Shown: one piece after another, positions 32,601 to 46,800 of the stretch | How positions within the stretch are numbered: the stretch's first letter is position 1 | Layout of the letters: each line of letters opens with the position of its first letter | Source of the DNA: Tenrec ecaudatus | Lineage: Eukaryota; Chordata; Mammalia; Afrosoricida; Tenrecidae | Length of the DNA: 64,000 nucleotides | Reading direction: 5' to 3' | NCBI RefSeq assembly: GCF_050624435.1 | Contig: NC_134543.1 | Coordinates: forward strand, 125,827,475 to 125,891,474 | Program-made: the position numbers and the translations under genes | Notes under the pieces: generated by a model | Database searches by the model: none | Seen by the model: only the letters and a program-made list of their open reading frames with translations | What the model was told of the DNA's origin: nothing

Positions 32601-35600
32601 CAACAATACATCTCACACAGCCATCTCAGTGCGCCAGTTTTTTTACCAAAAACATGCCTCTCTAGCCCCACACACCTTATTCACCTGACCTTGCTCTGGG
32701 AAACTTCTTTTTGTTTCTGAGAATGAAGAGGGACATGAAAGAAGAGTGATTTGATGATGTAGAAGAGGTGAAGAAAAAATGAGGTGGTAGTCAGCCGTCC
32801 AAACAGATGAGCTGGAAAAATGTTTCCAAGAATGGAATTGCAGATTTGACAAACGTTTTATGTGTACTGGAGAGTACTTTGAAGGTGATAAGGTGGTTTT
32901 GTGAAAAAAATTTAAATACATAGCTTTGAAAAAAAACCTTCTGGGTTTTGGGGGTACCCCCTCCTTAATGATTTCAGTAACAGCTTCCGGATTAAAGTTT
33001 ACTACCTCTTAGTGGTTGTGAGGAGACAGAGAGGCATCCCTGGAGAACGGTGACTCAGGCATGTAAAATATAAAACTCATGGTATGAGTGTAATTTCCCG
33101 GACATTGGAATAACAGCTGTTGTTAATCACCCCATTTGCTCTCTTTTACAGCCCTAGAGCAGTGGTTCTCAACCTTCCTAACGCTGAGACCCTTTAATTT
33201 AATACAGTTCCTCATGTGGTGGTGACCCCCCCAACCATGAAATTATCTTTGTTGCTACTTCATCACTGTCATTTTGCTACTGTTATGAACTGGGCGACCC
33301 TGTGACAGTGTCGTTCGCCCCCCCCCCAAAGGGTGGTCACCCATAGGTTAAGAACCGCTGTCCTAGAGCCTTTGTTAATACAGTACTAGAAATGTGATTT
33401 GATTTTTAATGAAAAGAATAGTGCATGCATCTCAGAACCTACAAATTAATTATTTGAATGGGATCTTCCAAAGTTAAAATAATTAATAAAGCTTAAATCA
33501 TTGCTTTAACTTTAAGACTGAAAACCAGCTTGTGGAATGTCTTATCCTTAAAATACCTAAGGGAGGGGAAAAAAAAAAGAGGACCTGATGCAAGGGGCTT
33601 AAGTGGAGAGCAAATGCCTTGAGAATGATTGGGGCAGGGAATGTATGGATGTGCTTTATACAATTGATGTATGTATAAGTATGGATGGTGATAAGAGTAG
33701 TATGGGTCCCTAATAAAATGTAAAAAAAGAAAAGAGGAGAAAAAAATGATTAGGGCAAAGACTGTACAGATGTGCTTTATACAATTGATGTATGTATATG
33801 TATGAACTGTGATAAGAATTGTATGAGCCCTTAATAAATTGTTAAAATTTAAAAAAAATAAAAATAAATAAATATAATTAAAAAAAATACCTAAGATCTT
33901 ATCTTCTTTGGGCCTCAACCTTATGAGTCAATAGATAAAGGTCTAAAATTCCCATTATACTATCTGAATGGAACTGAATTTAGATATGTATCTTTTTAGA
34001 TAAAACATTCTTAATTATGATTTAAGATTATTTTTTCCCTTTTTCATAAATTGAGAGACTAAAATGGAGCCATTCCTTTGGCTTTCCTAGTACTTAATGC
34101 AAATGATCTTGTTAAGCTAACTGCAGATGGCATACATGTTTTATGGCATAAATGTATACTTCATTTTACCTTGGTTGTCTTGATGTCCTTTTCATCTTGA
34201 AGCTAGAATTGGAGTAAATTATTTGCCTTCCCAGGAGTTCTTAAAGGCCCATCTCTGTTTAACAGTACTCCAGATCACTGTTAGATTCTCTTTCTAAAGG
34301 GAAGAATATTCTGAGATAAAGTAGGAAAACATAGATAAGTAACAGTCTCAGATTTGGGCCAACTCTAGTAGTATCTTTTCATAATTTATCAGATCAATTA
34401 AAATCTCTCCTCCCCTCCTCATTATTCTTATTCTTTTGAATTGAAATTCTAGATGAAATGAAATAAGATAACGAAGAAGTAGAAGGGATGTGGAAGTCAA
34501 ATATTGTATAACTTGTCTAATTAGGAGCTCTGGTGGCAGCGTGATTTATACTTTGGGCTCCTAATTACAAAGTGAGCAGTTCTAAACTACCAGGTACTCC
34601 TTGGGAGAAAGACTTTCTATTCTTATAAGGAGTTACAGTCTCGGAGTTCTACAGGGGCAGTTCTACTCTGTAAGTCAGAATTGACTGGATGGTGGAGAGT
34701 TTTAGGGTTTTGTTTGTTTGACTCTTTAATTAACCAGTAATTAATTACATATATATGTACATCCGCCCTCTGGAGGTTTAAGACTAAAGCAATATATTGG
34801 TAGTCAAAAGACTGGGATAATTATTACGTAGTTCCTGATTGACAGTAACATATAGATTTCAGAGAGTTTTATCATTATAGATTATGTATTAGGATTGAGA
34901 CCAGAAAGGACACAATCTTTTAGGATCCAGCACCAAATATGTGATCAGTATAGCATGTGTCCTGGGGTAGGAAAAGAGGACACACAAATCAGCCCTTCTT
35001 CAGATCAGTTTATTTCCATTTGAGTGCTTACAGATTCGTTTCTTTAGGTCTGGACAGAATTTTCTGTATAAAACGTCATAAGGAGTTTGAGAGTATAGGT
35101 ATTATTTTAAGTCTCTGTTCTGGGAAACATGCATAATAACTGTTCCCAAAGGTGCAATGCATGTCTAAGTATCTTGGCAGTAGCCATTCTATGGTCTTAA
35201 CTAGAGTTCTGAAAGTGAAGCTACGTAACTATTACCTTTAAGCCAGGATTTGTTGCTACTTGCTACAGTTATGGTTCAGCAATCTATAACAAATTGGTGA
35301 ATGTTCGATGCCATAGAGTTGGTTTTGAATCATTCCTTAAAGTACTATTTGCAGTAGAACAGAGCCTCATCATCATCCCTCTGTTTGAGTTCTTGTGGCA
35401 GCCACTATGCCAGTCAGTCTCATTAAGGGACTTCCTCGTTTTCTGTAACCCTTTGCTTTTCCAGTCATGATGCTCTTTTCCAGGGACTAGTCCTTTCTTT
35501 TAAGGAGCATCTTGGCTGCATTTCAGGACAGAGTCACAGTCCACAGTAGATTTGATGTTCTTCTTCAACACCCTGACTCAGTGTCATCAATTATATTTCA

Positions 35601-38600
35601 GGTCTCCTTACTGGGTGTCCTAGAAGGAGAATGACCCCAAAATTATAATGGTGAAGAAATGTACATGTATAGTAGAGAGAAGAGAGGTGGGAAACAGAGG
35701 CCAACCATCAAAGCTATGCTTCACTGGACCCCGCGGCTGTGGGGGTGGAGGGGCTGGGTGGCTGGCCGGTTGCCGGGCCCGCGGGCAGCGACCGGAGGCC
35801 GGAGGGGACCGACCGCATGAGGAGCTTCCCTGTCGGGCAGCCTGGGTAAACCTACAAGATTAAAATGAATTTTTGTGGTAGATGGTTCTGAAGAGATAGC
35901 ACTGTTTTAAGATGAAGGTGGAGGTGTAGCTTTGAAGAAGAAAAGAGTTTTGGAGCAATCTATATAGCAGAAATGTGAATCCTGAGGCCTGTACAAAGTA
36001 ATAGACGCTGGGAGCATTTACACCCAGTCAGCTTGAAGAGTCTCAAATGGACCCTACCTCAGAAATCAAGATGGCTGCCTACTATGGGGAATTGAGGAAA
36101 ATGGATTAATCCAAGAATTGCTGTGATAATACACAACCAAGACAGGGTTCCTCTAACATGGATCCCATGAATTGAAAGAAGATAATAGGTTTCTTAACTC
36201 AACCCAAATGGACAATGGATTTGACTTTCTAAAGACTTCGAATTATTAAAACAAGGACATGCTTGGCATTTGAAGAAGATGGCACATTAATAACATAGAC
36301 AATAGCTTGTATGCCTGGATGGTTTTACAGTTAAATTTGTATGAGTATGTTAACCTTAATAAACGTTCTAACTGTAAAAAAAAAAAAAAAAGCTATGCCT
36401 CACTGAATCCAAAAAGCAATACGGGATCATCTGTTTCTGTAGAATTGGTGGGGGTTGGACCCTTTCAGTAAAGCTAAACAGTAAGCAGGAACTTCTCCAA
36501 AGAAAGCTCTTTGTGGTAAAGACTGCCAGGAGGGGTCTTTTTGTTGACCCTTCAGGTTAGAAGTGAGGAGTGATAGATTTCGCAGGTGGGAGGTACCTCT
36601 CAGCACTCGTAGGCAATGGTTGGCATTAAGTCCTGGAGAGTTGCTCATTACTAGAGCAAGTGACCCCACCAGAGCCAGTATCTCATCTGCTGGAAGAGCT
36701 TGCTCTGACTTAGTCTGCTCAGTCACATGGACAGACAGCTGGGGCTTCATTCTGCTCTCAAAGCAGATTTTCACCGGGGTTTGCACTTTCCATTTGGAAG
36801 ATAATATAACCATTCGTACTCAGATCTTGTGTAGTTTTCTGGACCCTCCAAAATTGTGTGAGTTCGAGACCCAAAGTTTTAGTGGAAAATCACATCAGGG
36901 AATTTATTGGAATGACTGTAGCTAAATTATGATAGATTCCTTATACTCCTTCTCAGTTTGAGATCTCAATGGACTTGCTGTGGTTTTCCTTTATGGTCAG
37001 CGTGCCTGAGTTGGAATCAACTTGGCAGTGAATTTGTTTTTTGTTTGGGCTGCCCTGTTATCCATGGGCATAGCTCAGAGAGGGTTGACATTCCTAAAGG
37101 TCCTTGCTTTGTTAAGTTAATGTCATCACTTAATAACATATGTCTTGCCTTACTAAAATAACATGTTAATTTTACCTCTACTCTTCGAGAAGTAGTGTTA
37201 CCTTAACATTTCGTTTGGATCAGACCTCTAACCAAAGATGCAAATTTTAACAATATTTACTCTTCTGCTCAAAAGAGGAAGGCCCTCGACAAGGTGGACT
37301 GGCCACGGGGGCTGCAACAGTGGGCTCAAACATAGCACCAACTGTGAGGATGGCGCAGGGCCTGAGCAGTGTTTGCTGTGGTCGCTCTGCGCAGGAACTG
37401 ACTTGACACCACCTGACTGTTGGATGTGATGAGGAGCCCAGGTGGTGTAGGGTTACATGATTGGCAGTTTGAAACTGTCAGCAGCTCTGCAGGAGAAAGA
37501 CGGCGTTCACACTCCTGTAAACAGTTACAGTCTTGGGAACCCACAGGGCGTCACTATGAGTCAACATTGACTCGATGACAGGGAGTTTAGGGTGGTTTGG
37601 TGTTTTTGGAAGGAGCGGGGAGTTTGGGATATAATAAAAGGGATCTGCATGGAGTCAAGCAGTTGAGTTGAGCACCAGAGGGGAGAATCACTGGTTAACC
37701 AGAGGATGCTAGCTGGAATCAAATTAGGACTTTGCAGTGTTGCTCCCCGGGCGTGGACCTCATGGTTGGATAGCTGGGAATTACCAAGGAATACCTGCTT
37801 GCTCTTAACAGTAGTGCTTATTGCTGGCAGATCCTTATAAAGCCTATATGGAAATGATATGTGGGGGACAGTATTGGACTATCAGTGCTCTCTCTCAATT
37901 GTAAACAAGTGCTTGAACTTTTAAACAGGCTTATCAGTGGAACCACCTGCTAAAATTAACAGCCAAAGGAAGTCAGCAAGTATTGGAAATCCTACCTTAG
38001 GACTCTTCTGAAAAAAGACCACAATAATATTTCCTTTATTAAAAAATGGGGCCTCAAAAGAACCCCACGAGGCCTCAGGGTAAGGGAGGATGGGGGCCCA
38101 AAGGGCAGTAGAGAGGGCAGCTCTTTGACTTTATTTCCTACCTGGCAAACATACTGTCTTCAGGACTGAAACATGTTTTAATCTGTTGCCTAGAAATATA
38201 ACCTTTTCAGACAGACAATTATGTGACTTTTTGATTACCAAGAAGTTTCTAATGTATGAAATCTAAAGCAAGGCTTATTTCCTCTATTGATTTTGACACT
38301 TGTAAATAGCACATCTCATCCCTTCTCCCTGTTAAATGTGCATACTCATAATGGGGCCTTCCTAAATTTTTAAGTGTTGATTAAAATTAGCTTTTTAACA
38401 TAAGTCCTATCTCAATAATATTAATAAATATATGAATAAAAGATTATTTTAACCTTAGGCATAGCATATAAAGTCACTGTTGTGTTATAATACCAAGGAA
38501 GCTTTTATTATAGACCAGCCTCATAAAAACTCATTTCCTAGTAACATTACTGTGTGGCTTTGGGACAGCATGACTAAGACTCCATTTCTTATTCTTAAAA

Positions 38601-41600
38601 GTGGCCCTGTTCAGTTACTTTTGGATATGATTTAAGTCAAACTTGAGAATGTTTTTTGGGGTTTTTTTTGCTTTCAAGCCAACTAGGAGCTGGATATTCT
38701 TTAGCCTAAAGAAATAAGCTTCAGGAACCCCAGACCCATCTGCAAGATAAATGAACAGTCCTTCTCAGAAGGGATGAAAAATCCAGGGTGCAGTATAGCA
38801 CTGAGGAAACACATAATTATCCTCTAGTTCTTTAATATCTCCTCCCATTACCATTATGGTTTTATTTATTTTACCTCATTAACCATATTAGACTTGTATA
38901 TGTTCATTTGTATAATTAAGATTGTTCAATTCATGTAAGCAAAGATAGATAGAAAACCCTTCAGAAATGATAACAGGAGTAATGGTTCCCTGAGGGAGTG
39001 GGAAGGCGGGAGGTGGGGGAGAGCTGATAGCATGACTGTATAACCCCACAGGAGGGGAGCGAGCAACAGACTTGTATGTGGATGGATAGATATATTGGAT
39101 GGTGTAAGATGCAGCAAATAATAATAATCATAAGGGTTCCTGGGGCGGGGGGGGGGGGTATGGGATAAAGGGGAGCTGATATCAAGGAGTCCAAGAAGAA
39201 AGAAAATGTGTTGAAACTGACTGTGGTAGCAACTTTACAATACTGCTTGATGTAATTGAACTATGGAATGTTACAGAGTTCCAAATAAAATGATCAAAGA
39301 AATCAGCTTATTTTGTCTATTGCCAATTAAAAATAATCAATTAAAGATAAATTTGTGGTAAAAAAGTCAAAGAAATGTGTGTGTGGGGGAAGTTGGGGAG
39401 AGACACTGTAACTATACCACGTTTACAGCATAAGAAGCTTGTACACCTTATTGATGCTAGCACCCTAGCAGGGTTGGTAGCTCAGCGGTAAAACTCTTAT
39501 CTTCCATGGAAGACACTCGGGTTTGATTCGAACCCTCACCTCTCTAACAGTGGAGGCTTGTATGTAGACTGAGATGGACTCGGAAGAAAGGCATGGCGAT
39601 CCACTTCCAAAACTAGGCCATCAAAACCCAGTACTCACTCACTGCGATCAGCTGATGCCAATTCTTAGGGACCCTGTAGCACAGGGCAGAAATGTCCCGG
39701 TGGGTTTCCAAGACTTCAAATGTTTATGAGAGTAGAAAGTCCTATCTTTCTCCTGATGAAAGCCCAGGAGATACAGCAATTAGCTCTCTAATCTTGGGGA
39801 TGGCACAGGACTGGGCAGTTTAGTGCTGTTATGCCTGAAGTCGCCATGAGCAGGTACCCCAATGGCAGTTAACAATCCCCTAATAGGAAAATGGACATCA
39901 CAGGTACTCAGATGGCCAATAAACATGGAACACAGACAACTTCTCCACTAGTCACCCTGGCAAAGGTGAAAGAGGGTAAGAGTGCTATGGAGCAATGCTG
40001 GGGGGGTGGGGGGGCGCCAGAGGTGGGATGTAAATCAGTAGTCTTGAAGGCAATTTAGCAGAGCCTTTGACAATTTTATATCCAATAATTCTATTTAAGA
40101 ATCTTTTCCAAGGAAGGAACCAGGTGTAGACTTAAGATGAACATTACTATGGTAATGAAAACCTGAGGAGCCCTAGTGGCATAGTGCTTAAGTAGCTGAC
40201 TGCTAACCAATGGGTTTGCAGTTCAATCCCAACAGCTGCCCCAAGGGACAAAGAGAAGGCAAGTCAGCTTCCTTAAAGATTTCCAGCTTCTACTCTGCTG
40301 TAGGGTTGCTAACCCAAAGGGGGGTGCTTTAAACCTACAGCACCACTGTCTGTACAATTTTCAATAGAATTAAAATTGAGCATACTCAACTAAATGCTTA
40401 TTAGACTTTGCTAGCATAGCAAAGTTCCAATAAATGTATTATTTACTGATATGCATCTAAATGTTGGTAATAGTTTCTTTCTTGGAGGGTGGCCCCAGTA
40501 TTTGTAGGCAATCGCTCTGTCACTTTGCTTTTTTCTGTTGGGTCAGAAAAGGCCTAGCTCTAAGGGGAACGCTGCTCAGATTTGAAAGGGACTGTTTCAG
40601 GAAAGCCTCCTTAAGTCGGGTCTTTTAACTGACCTGGCCTGAGGGTCCGACTTCAAAACGCTGCAGTACAGATCAAGGGTTTTGAAGCCTGATTCCCAGC
40701 TCTCTGTTCCGTTTCTGCACAATTCGGCTTTGTTCACTCTGGCACCAGGCTGGGGATGTGCCCCACCCTTGCTGTGGCTGATCACTGAACTTTTAATAAA
40801 TGCCAGGGACTGACTTTTCACCATGTGCCCGCTGGGCTAAGCTTGGCTGGTTTTATTCTCTTGGCCTGAAGATTGTTAAGGCTGATATGAGAAGATACTT
40901 GTAAGTAACATTAGATGAAAGCATTATGCCTTCCTTTGCCTCTCAGGTGAGTCAGTCCAATCCATGCAACTAGATTTCAGTTAACAGTTGCACCAAATAC
41001 ACAAAGTAAGCCAGGATCAGAGTTTGAATTCTGGACTCCAGTGTAGTGTTCTGATTACTAGAATACTTGCCTCCATCAGCATTAAAAAGAACAGGGGAAA
41101 AATACATTCGGATAGCTTCCCTTAAAAATGGTCTCTGTGTTCACTTGCCAGGGTTGGTATCATGTGCTTTCAGGGAGGGATTTCTTCAAGGTGGTGGTGA
41201 TGGTTGTCAATTGTGACGCATCGTGATCCATGTACAACAGAACAAAACACTGCCCGGTCCTGCACCATCTTCACAATTGTCCTTATGTTGCACCCACTGT
41301 GTTAATCCACCTTGTCCAGGATCATCATCTTTTTGCTGCCCCTCCCTCCACTTTATGAAAAGCGATATCCTTCTCCAGGGACTGATCTTCCCTGAGAACA
41401 TCTCTAAAGTATGTAAGACAAAGTCTTGCCATCCTAGCCTCTAAAGAGCAATCTGGTTGTAATTCTTCCAAGACCGATTTGCTTGTTCTTTTGGCAGTCC
41501 GTGGTACTTTCAAGATTCTTCCGCTCTACAATGCGAATGCATCACTGCTTCTTCAGTCTTCCTTCCTTAATGTCCAACCTTCACATGCATGTGAAGCAAT

Positions 41601-42524
41601 TTAAAGAACCTCGTCAGAGTTACCCAATGCAATGTGTCGTTTGAAATCTTGACTGTCGCTTCGATGAGCATTGATTGTGTATCCAAGCAACACGATATCC
41701 TTGACAACTTCATTCTCTTCTCCATTTACTATGATGTGTTACCCATTGGTCAAGTTTTTGGGATTTGTTCTTTACATTGAGTTGTAATCCTCGATCTTCA
41801 TTAGTTGGTACTTCAGATCTCCTTCACTTTCTGCAAGCAAGGTGTGTCACCTGCATATTGAAGGTTGTTAGTAAGCCCTCCCTTCAGTCTTGATGCTGTA
41901 TTCTGCTTCATGCGATCCACCTTCTCTAACTGTATGCTCAGCATCTGGAGTGCATACGTGTGGTCAGAGGATATAACCCTGATGTCCACCTTTCCTGATT
42001 TTAAGCCATGCAGTATTCCCTTTTTCTGTCTGCACTGCTGCCTCTTGATCCATGTGTAGCTTTCACATGAGCACAATTAGGTGTTCTGAAATTCCCATCT
42101 GCTCAAGACTATCCGTGTGTTAGTTGTGATCCACACAGTACCTCAACATAGTCAGGGAAACACAAGGAAGCATCCTTCTGGTGTTCTCTAGTTCGGGTCA
42201 AGATCCATATGACATCAGCAGTGTTATTCTTTGTTCACATCCTCTTCTGAATCTGGCCTGAACCTCTGGCAGCTCCTTGTCAACGTACTACTGCAACCTG
42301 ATCTTCAGCAACATTTTACTTGCGTGTGATGATAATTATATTGTTTTATAGTTTGAGCATTCTGTTGGGTCACCTTTCTTTGGAGTGGGTATAAATATGG
42401 GTCTCTTCCAGTCAGCTGACCAAATAGCTGTCTTAACAAATTTCCTGTCATAGATGAGTACTTCCCATGCTTCATTAGCTTGATGAAACATTTCAATTGG
42501 TATTCCATCTATTCCTAGAACCTT

Positions 42525-42579
<55 letters not shown>

Positions 42580-43821
42580 CTAATGCTTTCAGTGCAGCTT
42601 GGACTTCTTCCTTCAGTACCTTAGGTTAATGGAATGCTGACTAACTCCTTTTGACGCAGTGACTCTGTATTCTTTACATCTTTTGATGCTTCCTACATCA
42701 TTCAATATTTTCCCCATAGAATCTTTAAGTATTTCAACTTGAGGCTTGGGTTTTTTCTTGACTTCTTTTAGTTTAAGATATGCTGAGCATGTTCATGTTT
42801 TTGTTTTCTAAGTCTTTGCACATTTCATTATAATGTTTCACTTTGCCTTCTGTAGTTCCCCTTTGAAATTTTCTGTTCACCTCTTTGATTTCATCATTGC
42901 TTCTATTTGCCTTACTGTGATAAAGAACAAGTTGCAGAGTCTCTTCTGACATCCACTTTTCTTTCTTTCCTGTCTTTGTAATGACCTTTTGCTTTCTTCA
43001 TGAATGATATTCTCAAAGCTCATCAGGTTGTCTATCATTATTGTTCAGTGCAGCAATTGTGTTCTTGAGATAGTCTCAAAATTTGGGTGGGATATCCTCA
43101 AGGCCATATTTTGGCCCTTATGGACTTGTTTTAATTTTCTTCAACTTCAGCTTACAGCTTACATATGAGTAATTGGTGGGCTGTTCCAGAGTGAACCCCT
43201 ATTCTGGTTTAGCTGCTAATATTGTGTCTCTGTCATCTCTTCTCACAAATGTAGCCAGTTTGATTTCTGTATATTCCATTTTAAGAAGTCCATGTTTATA
43301 GCTTGTGTTATTAAAAAAGGGTATTTTCTATGAATAAGTCATTGGTCCTTCAAATTCTATCTTGCAGTCTCCAGCTTCATTTCTGTCACCAAGATCATAT
43401 TTTTCAACTATTGTTTCTTCCTCTTTGTTTCCAACTTTGCATTCCATCCATCAGTAATTATCAAAGCTTATCGATTGCATGTTTAATCAATTTCAGACTA
43501 AAAACATTGGTAAAATTCTGCTTATTCATCACTAGCTTTGATGATTGGTGCATAAATTTGAATAATACTTGTATTGATTGGATTTCCTTGAAGGATGAGG
43601 GCAGCATGATACTTGAAGATAAATCTTGCAATGTTCTTTTAGACCACAACTGCAACGGGATTACTCTTAAATGTGTCATCCCCAGCTTAGCAAACCATAT
43701 GATTTTCTGATTCAAAATGGCAATACCAGTTCTTTTCAGCTCATTCACATGTAAGGATATCAATATTTATGCATTCCATTTCATTTTTTGGTGACTTCCA
43801 ATTTTCCTAAATTCATACTGT

Positions 43822-43856
<35 letters not shown>

Positions 43857-46800
43857 ATATATACACATACATACATATATACTATTTTCTTTCCAAGTTC
43901 TGATCACAGTGATACCTCAGTTGAACAGCTCCAAGCCTGAACTTCCCACTCGAACAGCAAGGTTGGAAAAAACAAACAACCCTACTCAGTGTTCATAGCT
44001 GCTTGATAGTTGAACTGAAATTCCTACTTGACAAAGCCTGTACGGGCCAAGAGTGGGTCATGCGTCTCCTCTTACCCTGGGAACAAAGGGGTGACACTTC
44101 CGTCTAAGCACCCCTCTCTCTCGACAACATAGAGCGCTTGTGTTTCCACGTGAAAACACTCACTGTTGTGCTTTTAAACATCAACTATCACAATTTTATG
44201 TACTTTTATATACCGTATTGTGTTTTTAAATTTAATGCACTGTATTTATTGTGTTTAGATATTTTAGGGGTATTTCCACAACCTAGGGCTGTTAACCTTG
44301 GGTGAAAGGGCTAGGAAAATGAATTTATAAGTGTAATTTGGGGGCCTCGGAACCAGTTGTTTGGGTTCTCATTATTTCTTATGGGAAAACTGTGTTCAGT
44401 TCTCGAACTTTTGGATGCTTGAACATGACTTTGGAACGAATTAAGTTCAACAACCGAGGTAGTACATTTTTTAAGGTGTTCTCATTTCGAGTCGTGCCTC
44501 ATCAGCAAATGAACGCCCCAAAGGCTTTATTCCTTCAAGTATTACTCTGCGTCGTGATGTTTGACTTTACTTTTGAGAAGTAAGCTTTTCCTCAGTCATA
44601 TTTTGATTGCCTTCCGACCCAAGGGGCCATCTTCTGGCACTCTCTGACAGTGTCCGATGCTATGCATACGGTGTCCAGAGGCTAATTCTTCCTAAGTGGA
44701 CAGCCTAGTCTTTCCTTCTTCGTAATCTGTTCTTAGTCTGGAAGCTCTGCTGAAGCCTGTTCAGCATTGTTAATACCAGTGGCAAAGCCTCCAGCACCAC
44801 CAAAACACGCAAGCCACCACAGAAAAACAGACTGACAGACAAATGGTGGGGCAAGTTAGGAAATTAACCCTACGATACAGAAAGATCTGTAAATTTATTT
44901 AAATACTGTCATTTGTTCTGCAACACTTACTTCACTAATATTGAGTTGTTGTTTATATAGAACACTAGGGCTAAAGTGACCTGTGACTCTGTCCTTTCCC
45001 TAAACACTTTTGAGAGCCACTGAGGGATTCATTAAAGGTCACATCGTTCTCTGAGAAGGTTGGGTTGATTTTTAATGGCATTATTTTATCCAAAGTGTTT
45101 CTTTGTTTTCAGATTAAGCCCCAGTCTCCAAAGAGAGATGATTCCCCTCTTCCCATCAATAGTGGCTCCAGAGAAAATGGGGTCCATGAGGACCAAGACC
45201 AAGAGCCCCAGGATCTTTTTGCAGGCAAGTAGGACATGGATTGTCAAGGGGCTCCGTTGGATTAAAGTCAAAGCCAAAAGAAAAAGTATTGAGAACATAA
45301 CTCAATAACTCAATGCAAAATACTATTATGGAAAACTAAAAAAAAGGAATGTACAAGAGACTGTCATCATTGCAAGCGTAAGGAATACAGCAAACGTGTA
45401 TAATTAAAAATGTGCGTTAAATAACTATTAAAATAGCCCAGAACTGTGGCTGGAGGTGTGGTAGGCATGCTAGCAGACACTCCTAGGAGCCTAAGAGCAC
45501 AGACGAGAGATAGCAGCTTTCCATGTTTATGATGGAGACTCTTAGTGAGAGACACATCTTATATCCTAATCTAAAAGAAACACTAGAGACTATATTTTAA
45601 TTGTCTTTTAATTATCCATTATGTTTTAATTCCATTTTTCCATGGACTTTTTAAAGCCTCATTGTATATACTTGTGCGAAATTAAAACAAAAGTGATTTG
45701 CCCTTAACACTGTTGCCTCACTTTGCAGTTCTCTGTTGTTTCACTTTTTAAAATCCTCGTGGTGAAGTCACCATCGACCAGTGAGCCACGCTTGCAGTTT
45801 GGGAAACCCTAGTCTAGAGCAGAATTTCTCAACTGCTATTAATGTTTGGGGATGGGTAATTCTTGTTTGGGGAGACTACCCATTCTCAGTAGATTTTGCT
45901 TCCCAGAAGATTCTTTTCAATGGTTGGAGACATTTCTGACTGTCACAACTGGGGAGCGAGTGCTACTAGCATCTAATGGGTAGAGGCCACGGATATTCCT
46001 AAACATCGTACATTATATCGGATTCAACCCCTTACCACAAAGAAGTATCCAGTCCAGAATGTCAGCAGTGTTGAGCTTGAGGAAACCTGGTCTAGACTGG
46101 CCTTGAAAGACTTTCTGGAAGAAGCACGATTTAGGTAGGCAAAAAGGAAAAAGTGTACAAATTGTTGGGCAAGAATCATAAGGTGTGTTTGGGGGACAGT
46201 GAGGGAGCTTGTTGGGCCTATTCTGGACTTAGAAAAGCCATGAACAATAAGGCTGGAGCTGTGGTTTGGGAGGAATATCGATGGCAGTAATTACAACTAT
46301 AGATTGAATTTTTATCCAAGCACCAATTAAGAATCATTGGCAGTTTTGAGTAAGGAAAATGATATGGGCAACATAATGTTTTAGGAAAACTAATCTAATG
46401 AGATTGCATAAATTGGTTTGTAGCGGGCAAAGTTGAGAATTTTCAGAAGGCATTCACAAAAAAAAGTTTATGAAAAATTTTATTTTAAAAAATTAAAAAG
46501 TTTATTAATAAAATGGCCAAACCCAAAATTACAGGGATAAAATCTGTAGGAATGGAGAGGTACAAACTTTTCAAAAGAGGGTCAAAATCCGATGTTGGTG
46601 ATTGGATGAAATGCATGTTCCAAAATGAGGGTTGAAAACAAGAGTTGAAAGTTTGAAGTTCAAGGATTAAGAGGAAAATACCATTTATAGAACTAGATTC
46701 TAAAGAAAAAAAAAACTAGCCGTCAGGGAGAAAATCAGTTTAGATTTCAGATATTTTAAGTTTGAAATGCAATGGGCAATGTCCAGGAGGCTGTTGGAAC

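Noticed and set aside
36427-36925. Opposing 120-128 codon frames in SNX1 intron 1
   Set aside because: Mutually antisense, unlike any family I know, and without start or splice context; chance frames are likely.
39468-39540. Possible tRNA gene
   Set aside because: Box A and B are present, but the stems are mismatched and the sequence continues into a SINE body with an RTE1 tail.
43330-43763. Overlapping frames of 100-126 codons on both strands
   Set aside because: They lie in the endonuclease part of a decayed RTE1 element.
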